Of a stretch of 6,329 nucleotides of DNA, positions 1 through 6,229 are shown piece by piece. The stretch spans positions 1 to 6,329 of the forward strand of contig JAGVNP010000333.1 in assembly GCA_020053185.1 (NCBI GenBank), given 5' to 3'. The position numbers were made by a program, and so were the translations under genes. The notes below the pieces were generated by a model. The model worked only from the letters and a program-made list of their open reading frames with translations, was not told the origin of the DNA and ran no database searches. This stretch comes from Deltaproteobacteria bacterium (GTDB taxonomy: Bacteria; Desulfobacterota; Desulfomonilia; UBA1062). Position 1 is the stretch's first letter. Every line of letters starts with the position of its first letter.

Positions 1-301
1 CTACGCCCACAAGCGCCCGCATAAGTCCGTTATAACCTTTTTCACTTGAGGTAATAAAACAGATGCCATTGATCGTATTGTTCAACCTGGAAAGATAATA
101 TATTGTTCCTGAAACATTTTTAACATCTTTGTCTGGCTCATTATCATGTTCAGGCAAGACCATTTCAAGGTATTTCAATAATTCCAATCTATCCTGGAAT
201 GCAATCGCATCCTTTGTACCTTTGTGCACATACGAAAGAACAAATGCAGAAACCGCACATACAAGGGTAAGCACCACCACAATCCGGGAAAATTCTTTCA
301 T
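1..301 (-). CDS. rnfG: RnfG, N-terminal part (cut by window edge)
   Basis: This is the first 100 codons of the RnfG subunit; the gene runs off the left edge. The start ATG (301-299) shares an ATGA overlap with the rnfD stop and is preceded by a strong Shine-Dalgarno GGAGGGG at 312-306. The translation begins MKEFSRIVVVLTLVCAVSAF, giving a short basic N-terminus and one membrane segment (about residues 6-24) that would anchor the protein with most of it outside the cytoplasm. Near residues 88-100 it reads GYNGLMRALVGV, which matches the GYxGxxxxxVG start of the FMN-binding domain of the RnfG/NqrC family. In that family FMN is attached covalently to a threonine further on; that residue is outside the window, so flavinylation cannot be confirmed. 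The gene position after rnfD fits the A-B-C-D-G-E order. Confidence 0.88.
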   Translation of the reverse strand, partial: MKEFSRIVVVLTLVCAVSAFVLSYVHKGTKDAIAFQDRLELLKYLEMVLPEHDNEPDKDVKNVSGTIYYLSRLNNTINGICFITSSEKGYNGLMRALVGV

Positions 302-1281
302 TTCACCCCTCCAAATTTTATTGGCTGAGTATATCGGTTTATCAACGGCACCAAGCCATTCATAATAAGAATTGCAAATGATACGCCTTCAGGATATCCG
401 CCCCATAGACGTATGACTACTGTAATAATTCCGCATCCTGCTGCAAAGATGATTTTTCCTCTATTCGTAATAGGAGAAGTCACCATGTCTGTTGCCATAA
501 AAAAGGCACCGAGCATAAGTCCCCCGCACGTGATGTGTAAGAACGGACTTGCATACATGCCTGGATTTATAATCCAGAATAAACACGTGAGCACAAATAC
601 CGTAGCAACATAAACAACGGGAATGTGCCAGGATATGATCTTTTTCATGATGAGATAAATTCCACCAACTATCAGAGCAAGGGCTGAGATCTCACCAAGT
701 GAACCACCTATATTCCCGAGGAAGGGATCCATCAGGGCAATATTTCCGGAATCACCTATTTTGCCATAGGTAAAAATAGCTGTTTTTAACGAACCGAGCG
801 GTGTTGCTCCTGTGGTGGTATCTGCAAGACTTAAAGGAAATACCCTTGGTTGCGGCCATGTAGTCATCTGCACCGGAAATGCAATGAGAAGAAAAACCCG
901 CGCCACAAGCGCCGGGTTAAAGGGGTTATTTCCAAGCCCTCCATAAACTTGTTTTCCCAGTATGATAGCGATGCATGCCCCAAGCATTACCAGCCACCAG
1001 GCAGATCCAGATGGCATATTCATTGCCAAAAGAAGGCCTGTCACTGCAGCAGAGCCATCACGTATAGTGATCGGTTTTCCAATCAGCTTTTGCGTTAAAG
1101 CCTCAACGCCTAAGCACATGAAAACCGAAAGCAGAATGACCTTAATGGCAGGAATTCCAAAAAAATACACACCAATTAAAGCACCAGGAATCAAAGCATA
1201 TATCACCTGGCGCATGATCCATGGGATATCCTCCGGGGTATGAATATGCGGCGAACTGGATACTGTAAGCTTATTTTCCAT
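298..1281 (-). CDS. rnfD: RnfD, membrane FMN-binding subunit of the Rnf complex
   Basis: RnfD (327 aa) is an integral membrane subunit that takes part in electron transfer across the membrane and probably in ion transport; it is homologous to NqrB. Many hydrophobic segments cover most of the length. The family signature GGLGNNPFNPALVAR is at about residues 114-128. The covalent FMN motif is D154-T-T-T-G-A-T160, matching the DxxTGAT pattern recognised by the flavin transferase ApbE, with T160 as the expected FMN attachment site. I chose ATG at 1281 (MENKLT...) because it has an AAGAG site about 5 nt upstream and gives a normal length. The frame is open to a TTG at 1305, which would add eight residues (SARRRVY...) that look like read-through of the rnfC end. 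It overlaps rnfC by 11 nt and rnfG by 4 nt. ApbE is not encoded in the window. Confidence 0.95.
   Translation of the reverse strand: MENKLTVSSSPHIHTPEDIPWIMRQVIYALIPGALIGVYFFGIPAIKVILLSVFMCLGVEALTQKLIGKPITIRDGSAAVTGLLLAMNMPSGSAWWLVMLGACIAIILGKQVYGGLGNNPFNPALVARVFLLIAFPVQMTTWPQPRVFPLSLADTTTGATPLGSLKTAIFTYGKIGDSGNIALMDPFLGNIGGSLGEISALALIVGGIYLIMKKIISWHIPVVYVATVFVLTCLFWIINPGMYASPFLHITCGGLMLGAFFMATDMVTSPITNRGKIIFAAGCGIITVVIRLWGGYPEGVSFAILIMNGLVPLINRYTQPIKFGGVK
306..312 (-). promoter_or_regulatory. Strong ribosome binding site of rnfG
   Basis: GGAGGGG on the minus strand, with the GGAGG core 6 nt from the rnfG ATG, lies inside the last codons of rnfD. It is the clearest Shine-Dalgarno in the rnf operon; the rnfB and rnfC sites are weaker and probably rely on coupling through ATGA overlaps. 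Confidence 0.7.
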
Positions 1282-2590
1282 ATAAACTCTTCGCCTCGCG
1301 CTCAAGGGTTTTCAGATGCCTTATAAAATGTTTAATCGGTCTGTTTGAGGGGCATATGTATGAACATACTCCACACTCTATGCAGTCTAATAAATTAAAA
1401 TTAAGAGCTTTTTCCCACATACTCTTTTCCCCAAGCCGGCTTAACATAGAAGGATTTAGCTGCATAGGGCAAAAATCCACGCATCTGCCACAGGCAATAC
1501 AAGCAGTATAGGATGATTTGCTTACTTCGTCTTGTGTCAATACTACAATACCGGAGGTTCCTTTGATAACAGGTACATCCAGACTGTATTGAGCAATGCC
1601 CATCATAGGACCACCGAATAGGATCTTTGCAGGATTTTTGATGCCTCCACAAAATTCTATTACATCCTTTAGGAGTGTCCCTATCTTTACCCTGATATTT
1701 TTTGGTTCAACAATGCCATGACCTGTAACTGAAGTAATCCTTTCAATTAAGGGAATGCCATATGCAGCAGCATTCCATATCGCTGCACAGGTACCTGCAT
1801 TATGCACCAAACAACCAATATCCATCGGCAGACCACCAGATGGCGTATCCCGGCCAGTCAAGGTCTTTATCAGCTGTCTTTCTGCGCCCTGCGGATACTT
1901 TACTTCCAAAGGCTCAAGTTGTATTTCGGGTGGCACTTTTTCTCTTATTATTGCAATGGCATCAGGTTTGTTTTTTCCTATGGCAATAATCGACCTGTTA
2001 AGGCCGAGGATTGACATAATCACCTTTGCACCTGAGATCACTGCCTCAGGGTGTTCAACCATAAGCCTGTGATCATCAGCAACATGCGAGTCACACTCAA
2101 CACCGTTTATAATGAGTGTGTCTATTTTCTTTTCCTTAGACGGAGACAACTTTACATGCGTGGGAAATGTTGCTCCTCCCAGTCCGACAATACCGGAGGA
2201 TTGGATCATTGTAACCAGTTTTTCTCTTCCAATTGAAAACGGGTCTCTGTTAAGAGGCAGCCCATCAACCCATTCATCTTTTCCGTCTGATTCAATAACC
2301 ACACTCAAAGATTTCCGCCCTGTTAAAGGGTGAATTTTAGGGCCGATCTCTTTTATTTTTCCTGATGTCGGTGCATGAATGGCTACAGACACATACCCTG
2401 CAGGTTCTGCGATCTGTTGACCTTTTTTTACTACATCACCTTGCCTGACAATCGGTTTGCAAGGTGTGCCTACGTGTTGATGGACAGGCAAGACATATAT
2501 CGGACACAAAGGCATATCGACAATTGTCTTGCTACTTACTAAAAAATTTTCTTCCAGCAGATGTACGCCGCCTTTAAATGTTTTTTTCAT
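1271..2590 (-). CDS. rnfC: RnfC, NADH/FMN and Fe-S peripheral subunit
   Basis: RnfC (439 aa) is the cytoplasmic subunit expected to bind NAD(H) and FMN and to carry two [4Fe-4S] clusters. The N-terminal part (about 1-110) has the RnfC barrel-sandwich features (FKGGVHLLEEN; RQGDVVKKGQ at 49-58; HAPTSGKI at 72-79). The Rossmann-like region, related to the 51-kDa subunit of complex I, starts with GLGGATFPTHVKL (136-148). YPQGAERQLI (232-241) and SGGLPMDIG (251-259) are further RnfC-typical blocks. Cluster ligands are C364, C367, C370, C374 and C403, C406, C409, C413. The family block usually written ECEPYxxxDxRLM appears here as ECDSHVADDHRLM (165-177), a notable change near the expected nucleotide/FMN site. 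Length matches the short clostridial-type RnfC and lacks the long repetitive C-terminal tail of enterobacterial RsxC. Start ATG overlaps the rnfB stop (ATGA), with AAGAGA just upstream. Confidence 0.96.
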   Translation of the reverse strand: MKKTFKGGVHLLEENFLVSSKTIVDMPLCPIYVLPVHQHVGTPCKPIVRQGDVVKKGQQIAEPAGYVSVAIHAPTSGKIKEIGPKIHPLTGRKSLSVVIESDGKDEWVDGLPLNRDPFSIGREKLVTMIQSSGIVGLGGATFPTHVKLSPSKEKKIDTLIINGVECDSHVADDHRLMVEHPEAVISGAKVIMSILGLNRSIIAIGKNKPDAIAIIREKVPPEIQLEPLEVKYPQGAERQLIKTLTGRDTPSGGLPMDIGCLVHNAGTCAAIWNAAAYGIPLIERITSVTGHGIVEPKNIRVKIGTLLKDVIEFCGGIKNPAKILFGGPMMGIAQYSLDVPVIKGTSGIVVLTQDEVSKSSYTACIACGRCVDFCPMQLNPSMLSRLGEKSMWEKALNFNLLDCIECGVCSYICPSNRPIKHFIRHLKTLEREAKSLYGK

Positions 2591-3564
2591 AATCTCTTTT
2601 CAATTGCTTTCTTGGGACACTTATCTATGCAAATCCCGCAACCCATGCATTTTGCTTCGTCTATCGTATATGGATTTTTCAACTCTCCTTTGGGAGCATC
2701 TACCGGACAGACCTGGCTGCATATGCTGCATCCATTACACTTATCTTTGAGGATACTAGCTTTTTTCAGCTCAATAACAGACTCTATCACATCTACAGGG
2801 CACACCTTCACGCACAGGCCGCATCCTGTGCATTTTGTATGTGTGATACGTGCAGCACTGTTTTTCATAACTGTTACTGCATTAAACGGACATACCTGCT
2901 CGCAAGCCATGCATCCTATGCAGCCAGTGCTGCAGATTTTTTTTACTTCTTTCGGGCTGTCTTTTGAGATGCATCTCACTTCGCATTTGGGCAAATCAAA
3001 GGGAGCAAGCCGGATAATATGTCGCGGACATGCGATCACACATTTTCCGCATCCGGTACATTTTTCTTTATCCACATAAGGAAGATGATCCTCTCCAATA
3101 TGTATGGCATCAAAAGGGCACACCTGCTCGCATGTTCCAAGACCAAGACAACCGTAAGCGCATGCCTTTGAACCACCTGCGATAAGCTGCGCAGCCCTGC
3201 ACTCTAATGGGCCTTCATATATATAATTATCAGCTACATCTTTTACAGTGCCCTTGCAGCACACAGATGCGATCATGCCTCCCAAAGATGCAAGTTTTCT
3301 CTCAAGAATTTCTGATATTTTTTTTACATCATTTTCGTGAATTGCCGGACATACCATTTCAGTTTCCGGATTCTCAAGCAGCGCATGGGCAAAAGCTGCA
3401 CACCCTGCATACCCGCATGCACCGCAATTTGCACCAGGCAGCAGATCAAGAACCAGTTTTTCTCTTGGATCCATTTCTACTGCAAAGGTCATTGCAGCAA
3501 CCCCCAGCACAAGGGCACAGACAAGCCCAATACCACCGAGTAAAGCTGCTGCCAGCAGTGTCAT
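2587..3564 (-). CDS. rnfB: RnfB, long ferredoxin-like subunit with six 4Fe-4S motifs plus the four-Cys N-terminal motif
   Basis: RnfB (325 aa) is the presumed electron entry point from ferredoxin. Residues 1-28 form one membrane anchor. Next comes the Rnf-type cluster motif C47-x2-C50-x4-C55-x16-C72 in the context LLPGANCGACGYAGC. Six ferredoxin-type motifs follow: C135/139/145/149 (the CxxxCxGxGxCxxxCP form), C169/172/175/179, C215/218/221/225, C245/248/251/255, C276/279/282/286 and C306/309/312/316. Further cysteines at 102, 103, 122, 194, 198 and 211 lie outside these motifs; the C198-SKD...C211-xxx-C215 arrangement resembles long RnfB proteins of anaerobes. Enterobacterial RsxB is about 190 aa with fewer clusters, so this is the extended type. 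ATGA overlaps link it to rnfA upstream and rnfC downstream. The visible Shine-Dalgarno is weak (AGG about 10 nt away), suggesting coupled translation. Confidence 0.96.
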   Translation of the reverse strand: MTLLAAALLGGIGLVCALVLGVAAMTFAVEMDPREKLVLDLLPGANCGACGYAGCAAFAHALLENPETEMVCPAIHENDVKKISEILERKLASLGGMIASVCCKGTVKDVADNYIYEGPLECRAAQLIAGGSKACAYGCLGLGTCEQVCPFDAIHIGEDHLPYVDKEKCTGCGKCVIACPRHIIRLAPFDLPKCEVRCISKDSPKEVKKICSTGCIGCMACEQVCPFNAVTVMKNSAARITHTKCTGCGLCVKVCPVDVIESVIELKKASILKDKCNGCSICSQVCPVDAPKGELKNPYTIDEAKCMGCGICIDKCPKKAIEKRL

Positions 3565-4136
3565 TTTACCAAGCCTGAAAATCCCATGAAGGCAAGGGAT
3601 AGTATGCCTGCTGTGATTAAGGCGATTGGAGTACCCTGGAATGCCTCGGGTATATCATTGAGATCAAGATCCTCCCGTATGCCGGAAAAAATGATTAGTG
3701 CCATAGTAAATCCTAAAGAGGCACCAATTGCAAATATGCAGGATTCCAATAAATTATACTTCAACTGTATGTTTAAAAGGGATACGCCCAATACTGCACA
3801 ATTTGTCGTGATAAGGGGGAGATAGATCCCCAATGCCTGATAAAGAGGAAGGCTTACCTTCTGGATAATCATCTCTACCAGTTGGACAAGCGCAGCAATA
3901 ACCAGGATAAAAACTATGGTTCTCATGTAGACAAAATTAAATGGGATAAGCAGATAATAATCAATAACCCATGTGACAATGGAAGCTAAGGTCATCACAA
4001 ATATGACCGCAATCCCCATGCCGATGGCTGTTTCTGTACGCCTAGATACTCCTAAAAAGGGGCATATGCCAAGAAACCGGGAAAAGACGAAATTATTTAC
4101 TAAAGCAGCACCAATGATAAGAACTATATAGTGCAT
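3561..4136 (-). CDS. rnfA: RnfA, integral membrane subunit of the Rnf complex
   Basis: RnfA (191 aa, the usual family length) is a polytopic membrane protein, homologous to NqrE and RnfE, with about six hydrophobic segments. The inverted-symmetry half motifs are visible: NNFVFSRFLGICPFLGVS (14-31) with C25, and LPLITTNCAVLGVSLL (106-121) with C113. In NQR and Rnf complexes the equivalent cysteines of RnfA and RnfE hold a [2Fe-2S] cluster within the membrane, which passes electrons between the two faces. The gene is the first of the operon here, about 90 nt downstream of a Cache-domain gene and separated from it by a terminator. An AGGGG lies 12 nt upstream of the ATG, a rather long spacing. 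RnfE, its expected partner, is not in the window and probably follows rnfG. Confidence 0.96.
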   Translation of the reverse strand: MHYIVLIIGAALVNNFVFSRFLGICPFLGVSRRTETAIGMGIAVIFVMTLASIVTWVIDYYLLIPFNFVYMRTIVFILVIAALVQLVEMIIQKVSLPLYQALGIYLPLITTNCAVLGVSLLNIQLKYNLLESCIFAIGASLGFTMALIIFSGIREDLDLNDIPEAFQGTPIALITAGILSLAFMGFSGLVK

Positions 4137-4160
4137 GGCTGATAATTACCCCTGAATTGC

Positions 4161-4189
4161 CCTATAAAAAAATAGGCGGAAAAGGTCAA
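4161..4189 (-). promoter_or_regulatory. Possible sigma70-type promoter of the rnf operon
   Basis: On the minus strand TTGACC (4189-4184) and TATAGG (4166-4161) are separated by exactly 17 nt. The -35 box is a 5/6 match and the -10 box 4/6. A start near 4155 would leave a leader of about 18 nt before rnfA, with AGGGG almost at its 5' end. The boxes lie in the loop, 3' arm and T-run of the terminator described at 4166-4209. Prediction from consensus only. Confidence 0.4.
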
Positions 4190-4209
4190 GCCTATTTCCG
4201 CCTATTTTT
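4166..4209 (-). terminator. Intrinsic terminator between the Cache gene and rnfA
   Basis: A perfect 15-bp inverted repeat (4168-4182 with 4195-4209; core TAGGCGGAAA / TTTCCGCCTA) encloses a 12-nt loop. Read on the minus strand, the stem is followed directly by a run of seven Ts (4172-4166; the stem's 3' end uses part of it). It starts about 18 nt after the stop of the Cache-domain gene, which is the normal place for its terminator. The stem is also A/T-flanked on the other side, so it could work in both directions. Confidence 0.85.
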
Positions 4210-4227
4210 AATACCTGATTTTTATAT

Positions 4228-5529
4228 TTACTTATTATTTCTATCCTCTGTTGAGATATTACTGTCACCCTCTATTCTGGAAAGAGATCGTTGAATACCC
4301 CTCGCCAGTATCAGTGCAATAAAGAGCACAAGAATTAGAGACACGATGACGACTGTAATGCTGGCTTTCTGCCATCTCTCAACCTTCTGCTGAATGTCTT
4401 TAACCTTTTCCTGACCCAGCGCATGATACTTATCAATATCCACTGTCATGCCTATCCAGCCAAATCCTGCTGGTCGTACAAAGCCATTCCCAAAATAAGG
4501 GATTGGCGCATAGGCAGTGAAGATCCTTGTCCCGTTAAGTGTATAGGTGAGAGAACCGGACTGGCCGTCAAGTGCCAAACGATGTATCTTGGGAAGATTT
4601 TCATCAAAAAACCCGAGCTGCTCTACATTCATTGCACCTTTGCCGGTTGCATTAAGGTCCTCATAATTTGCCCTAGTTAAAACAGGAACAGCCTTTTTTG
4701 ATGCATCAACACCCTTAATAAGGTAATCAAGTGGGTGAGAGACAACAAACCCATCACGGTCTACCATAAATGTATAGTCAGAATTTTCTATCCCTGCTTC
4801 TGCTACATAGCTGAGATCCGTCGGGACAATATGATCGGTAAACTCCATGAGATGTACTGCATTCAAAGTAAGAGCTATTACTCCTGCAAAACCTTTTGCA
4901 TCAAATACAGGAGCAGTAATGCGCACAACCCCATCAAACCTTGAGCCCGCATCAAACTCTGCCTTGGTGATGTGCTTACCTGCAACCGGTCCCATGTAAA
5001 ATTCGCCAGGTGCAAGTCCTTTGGCCTTTACAAAATAAAGCTCTTCGCCAAAGTCGCCATTCTGGGGATTTGACATGTCTTTTAAGCTGCCTGATCCGGC
5101 AACACCTGTTGAGGTGACCTTTAATACTTCTTTCCCTGCCCTGTTAAGGAAGGTTATCTCTCTGTACACAGGGACAGAAACTTTCACAACCTCTCCATTG
5201 GATGTTTTTATTACATCCCTTTTGTTGGAGTTTAAAAAATTCGAATAGGTCGCTTTGTCCCTTGGAAGAATTGTGGCTATTCGTATATCCTTTTCCCGTT
5301 CCGAGAGGAACTGCGCAGTTAAATCAGCCAGATTTTTTGCGCGGATCTCAATGGCTTTTTTCTGCTGATCATCTAAGACCTGCAGGTTTGCCTGAGTCGC
5401 CTCCTCTCCAACTTTCACAACCCCCCTGCTGATGAGCACACCGACAATTACAAGGGGTAGCACTATAAGGATCACAAAGCTCACCGCAATACTGGAAAAA
5501 TTAAATTTGCTTTTTATATCCTCATCCAT
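4228..5529 (-). CDS. Stand-alone double-Cache-domain membrane sensor-like protein
   Basis: This 433-aa protein has the layout of the input half of a bacterial receptor. A first membrane segment (about 12-34) is followed by a helical stretch (about 40-80), a large extracytoplasmic region (about 35-388) and a second membrane segment (about 390-409). The middle region carries Cache/PAS-like features: a strand pair ITFLNRAGKEVLKV (125-138), then DYTFMVDRDGFVVSHP (251-266), and the end of the membrane-proximal lobe FGWIGMTVDIDKY (356-368). After TM2 only about 24 residues remain; ARGIQRSLSRIEG resembles the first turn of a HAMP domain, but there is no complete HAMP, kinase, GGDEF or methyl-accepting domain. 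The stop is followed within about 20 nt by a strong terminator, so no hidden output domain lies downstream. The start ATG has AGGAGAGG nearby. Ligand and signalling partner are unknown; small organic acids or amino acids are typical Cache ligands. Confidence 0.8.
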   Translation of the reverse strand: MDEDIKSKFNFSSIAVSFVILIVLPLVIVGVLISRGVVKVGEEATQANLQVLDDQQKKAIEIRAKNLADLTAQFLSEREKDIRIATILPRDKATYSNFLNSNKRDVIKTSNGEVVKVSVPVYREITFLNRAGKEVLKVTSTGVAGSGSLKDMSNPQNGDFGEELYFVKAKGLAPGEFYMGPVAGKHITKAEFDAGSRFDGVVRITAPVFDAKGFAGVIALTLNAVHLMEFTDHIVPTDLSYVAEAGIENSDYTFMVDRDGFVVSHPLDYLIKGVDASKKAVPVLTRANYEDLNATGKGAMNVEQLGFFDENLPKIHRLALDGQSGSLTYTLNGTRIFTAYAPIPYFGNGFVRPAGFGWIGMTVDIDKYHALGQEKVKDIQQKVERWQKASITVVIVSLILVLFIALILARGIQRSLSRIEGDSNISTEDRNNK

Positions 5530-5584
5530 AACCCTCTCCTGGCCCCACTGGCACCCTTATGGTGATGACATGATCAAATTTTAT

Positions 5585-5590
5585 ATTATA
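5585..5590 (-). promoter_or_regulatory. Possible -10 box for the Cache-domain gene
   Basis: A perfect TATAAT on the minus strand lies about 55 nt upstream of the Cache gene ATG, in a very AT-rich patch. No convincing -35 hexamer sits 16-18 nt upstream, so it may be chance or an activator-dependent promoter. The only alternative source of transcription in view is read-through from atpE. Confidence 0.25.
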
Positions 5591-5617
5591 AAACCATCCC
5601 ATATCATATAACCACCA

Positions 5618-5640
5618 AAGGGATAGATATTCCATCCCTT
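5618..5640 (-). other. Small hairpin downstream of atpE
   Basis: Seven base pairs (AAGGGAT / ATCCCTT on the minus strand) enclose a 9-nt loop, about 38 nt after the atpE stop. No T-run follows, so it is not a standard intrinsic terminator. It may be a transcript 3' end stabiliser, a weak attenuator, or chance. The rest of the 148-nt gap holds no visible gene. Confidence 0.3.
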
Positions 5641-5677
5641 AATCGTTAATAACTGTCGCGATTAGACACCTTCTCCA

Positions 5678-6040
5678 CTAACCCAGAATAATGGCTTTGA
5701 ATGGGTTAGCATAAAGGATGATCAATGATACAACCAGGGCATAGATTGCGATTGACTCTGTCATAGCAAGACCTACCATCATGGTAAGCATGATCTTTCC
5801 CTGAGCCTCTGGATTTCTTCCCACTGCCTCGGCTGCACCTGCGGTTGCCTTGCCCATACCAAGACCAGTACCCAGAGTTCCGAGCCCCATGCAAAGGCCA
5901 GCGCCAAGAATAGCTGCTGCAACAAAGATTACCTTTGTCCAATCTGTCTGACCAGCAACCACCACATCAGCGGCTAAGGAAATGGTTGAAGCGGTAAGCA
6001 ACATTAAAGCCGTAAAAACAAAAATCTTCAGTCTCCTCAT
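5678..6040 (-). CDS. atpE: F-type ATP synthase subunit c
   Basis: Subunit c (120 aa) forms the membrane rotor ring of FoF1 ATP synthase. Residues 1-24 (MRRLKIFVF...SLAA) look like a cleavable signal sequence, as in some c-subunits of other phyla, making this longer than the usual 75-90 aa. Helix 1 is about 36-70 with the glycine-rich stretch GLGTLGTGLGMGKA, the polar loop is RNPEAQGKI (75-83), and helix 2 (about 84-112) carries the ion-binding carboxylate E95 in MTESIAIYALV. S96 and Y100 occupy the positions of the Na+-site Ser and Tyr of Na+-type rings. The helix-1 position that is Gln in the Ilyobacter Na+ c-subunit is M62 here, so the coupling ion cannot be read safely. A strong TAAGGAG lies 6 nt before the ATG. 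No other ATP synthase gene is adjacent: a Cache gene follows and a divergent transporter precedes it. Confidence 0.95.
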   Translation of the reverse strand: MRRLKIFVFTALMLLTASTISLAADVVVAGQTDWTKVIFVAAAILGAGLCMGLGTLGTGLGMGKATAGAAEAVGRNPEAQGKIMLTMMVGLAMTESIAIYALVVSLIILYANPFKAIILG

Positions 6041-6068
6041 CGCACACTCCTTAAGAAATTCGTTATGA

Positions 6069-6089
6069 ATTCAGAATGTTATTCTGAAT
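6069..6089 (-). repeat. Perfect 9-bp inverted repeat in the atpE leader
   Basis: ATTCAGAAT and ATTCTGAAT are separated by 3 nt. The repeat lies just downstream of the predicted atpE transcription start (about 6093) and ends 29 nt before the ATG. It could be an operator for a dimeric repressor or a hairpin in the 5' untranslated RNA; there is no T-run after it on either strand. Confidence 0.55.
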
Positions 6090-6099
6090 GTCGGTTCAT

Positions 6100-6128
6100 T
6101 TTATACACAACGGAAAATTTTTATGCAA
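6100..6128 (-). promoter_or_regulatory. Predicted sigma70-type promoter of atpE
   Basis: On the minus strand TTGCAT (6128-6123) and TATAAA (6105-6100) are separated by 17 nt, with a TG close to the extended -10 position. The predicted start near 6093 would give a leader of about 53 nt containing the 21-nt palindrome and a strong Shine-Dalgarno (TAAGGAG, 6053-6047). Confidence 0.6.
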
Positions 6129-6169
6129 GAGAAATTTTATTCATAAATATTCAATTTCAAGGCGAGAAT

Positions 6170-6183
6170 CAGATATCTATCTG
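6170..6183. repeat. 14-bp palindromic element in the atpE/PiT divergent region
   Basis: CAGATA and TATCTG form a 6-bp inverted repeat with a 2-nt centre, about 46 nt upstream of the PiT start codon and about 40 nt upstream of the atpE -35 box. The position would suit a regulator site shared by the two divergent genes, but a 6-bp arm can occur by chance. Confidence 0.25.
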
Positions 6184-6229
6184 GCATTGCATTGCTTTTC
6201 TTGATAAGTATATTCACGAAAGGATTGTA

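Noticed and set aside
129..365. Plus-strand open frame across the rnfG/rnfD junction
   Set aside because: It overlaps two recognised coupled genes on the other strand and shows no protein-like features.
1282..1305. Eight-residue N-terminal extension of rnfD from a TTG codon
   Set aside because: The added residues come from the coding end of rnfC in another frame; the ATG at 1281 has a suitable ribosome site and a normal start for the family.
2561..3079. 172-codon plus-strand open frame opposite rnfB
   Set aside because: It is the antisense of the cysteine-rich repeats of rnfB (giving His/Pro/Met/Leu-rich translation), has no ribosome site or family resemblance, and the opposite strand is a clear gene.
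4210..4230. Frameshift that might hide a HAMP/output domain after the Cache gene
   Set aside because: Only about 20 nt lie between its stop and a strong terminator, then rnfA starts; there is no space for an output domain in any frame.
5202..5432. Plus-strand open frame inside the Cache gene
   Set aside because: Shadow frame opposite a coherent membrane protein; no ribosome site and no recognisable motif.
6187..6214. TTGCAT-16-TATATT as a promoter for the PiT gene
   Set aside because: The start would fall in the ribosome binding site (about 6221), leaving practically no leader; I could not find a better-placed pair of boxes.
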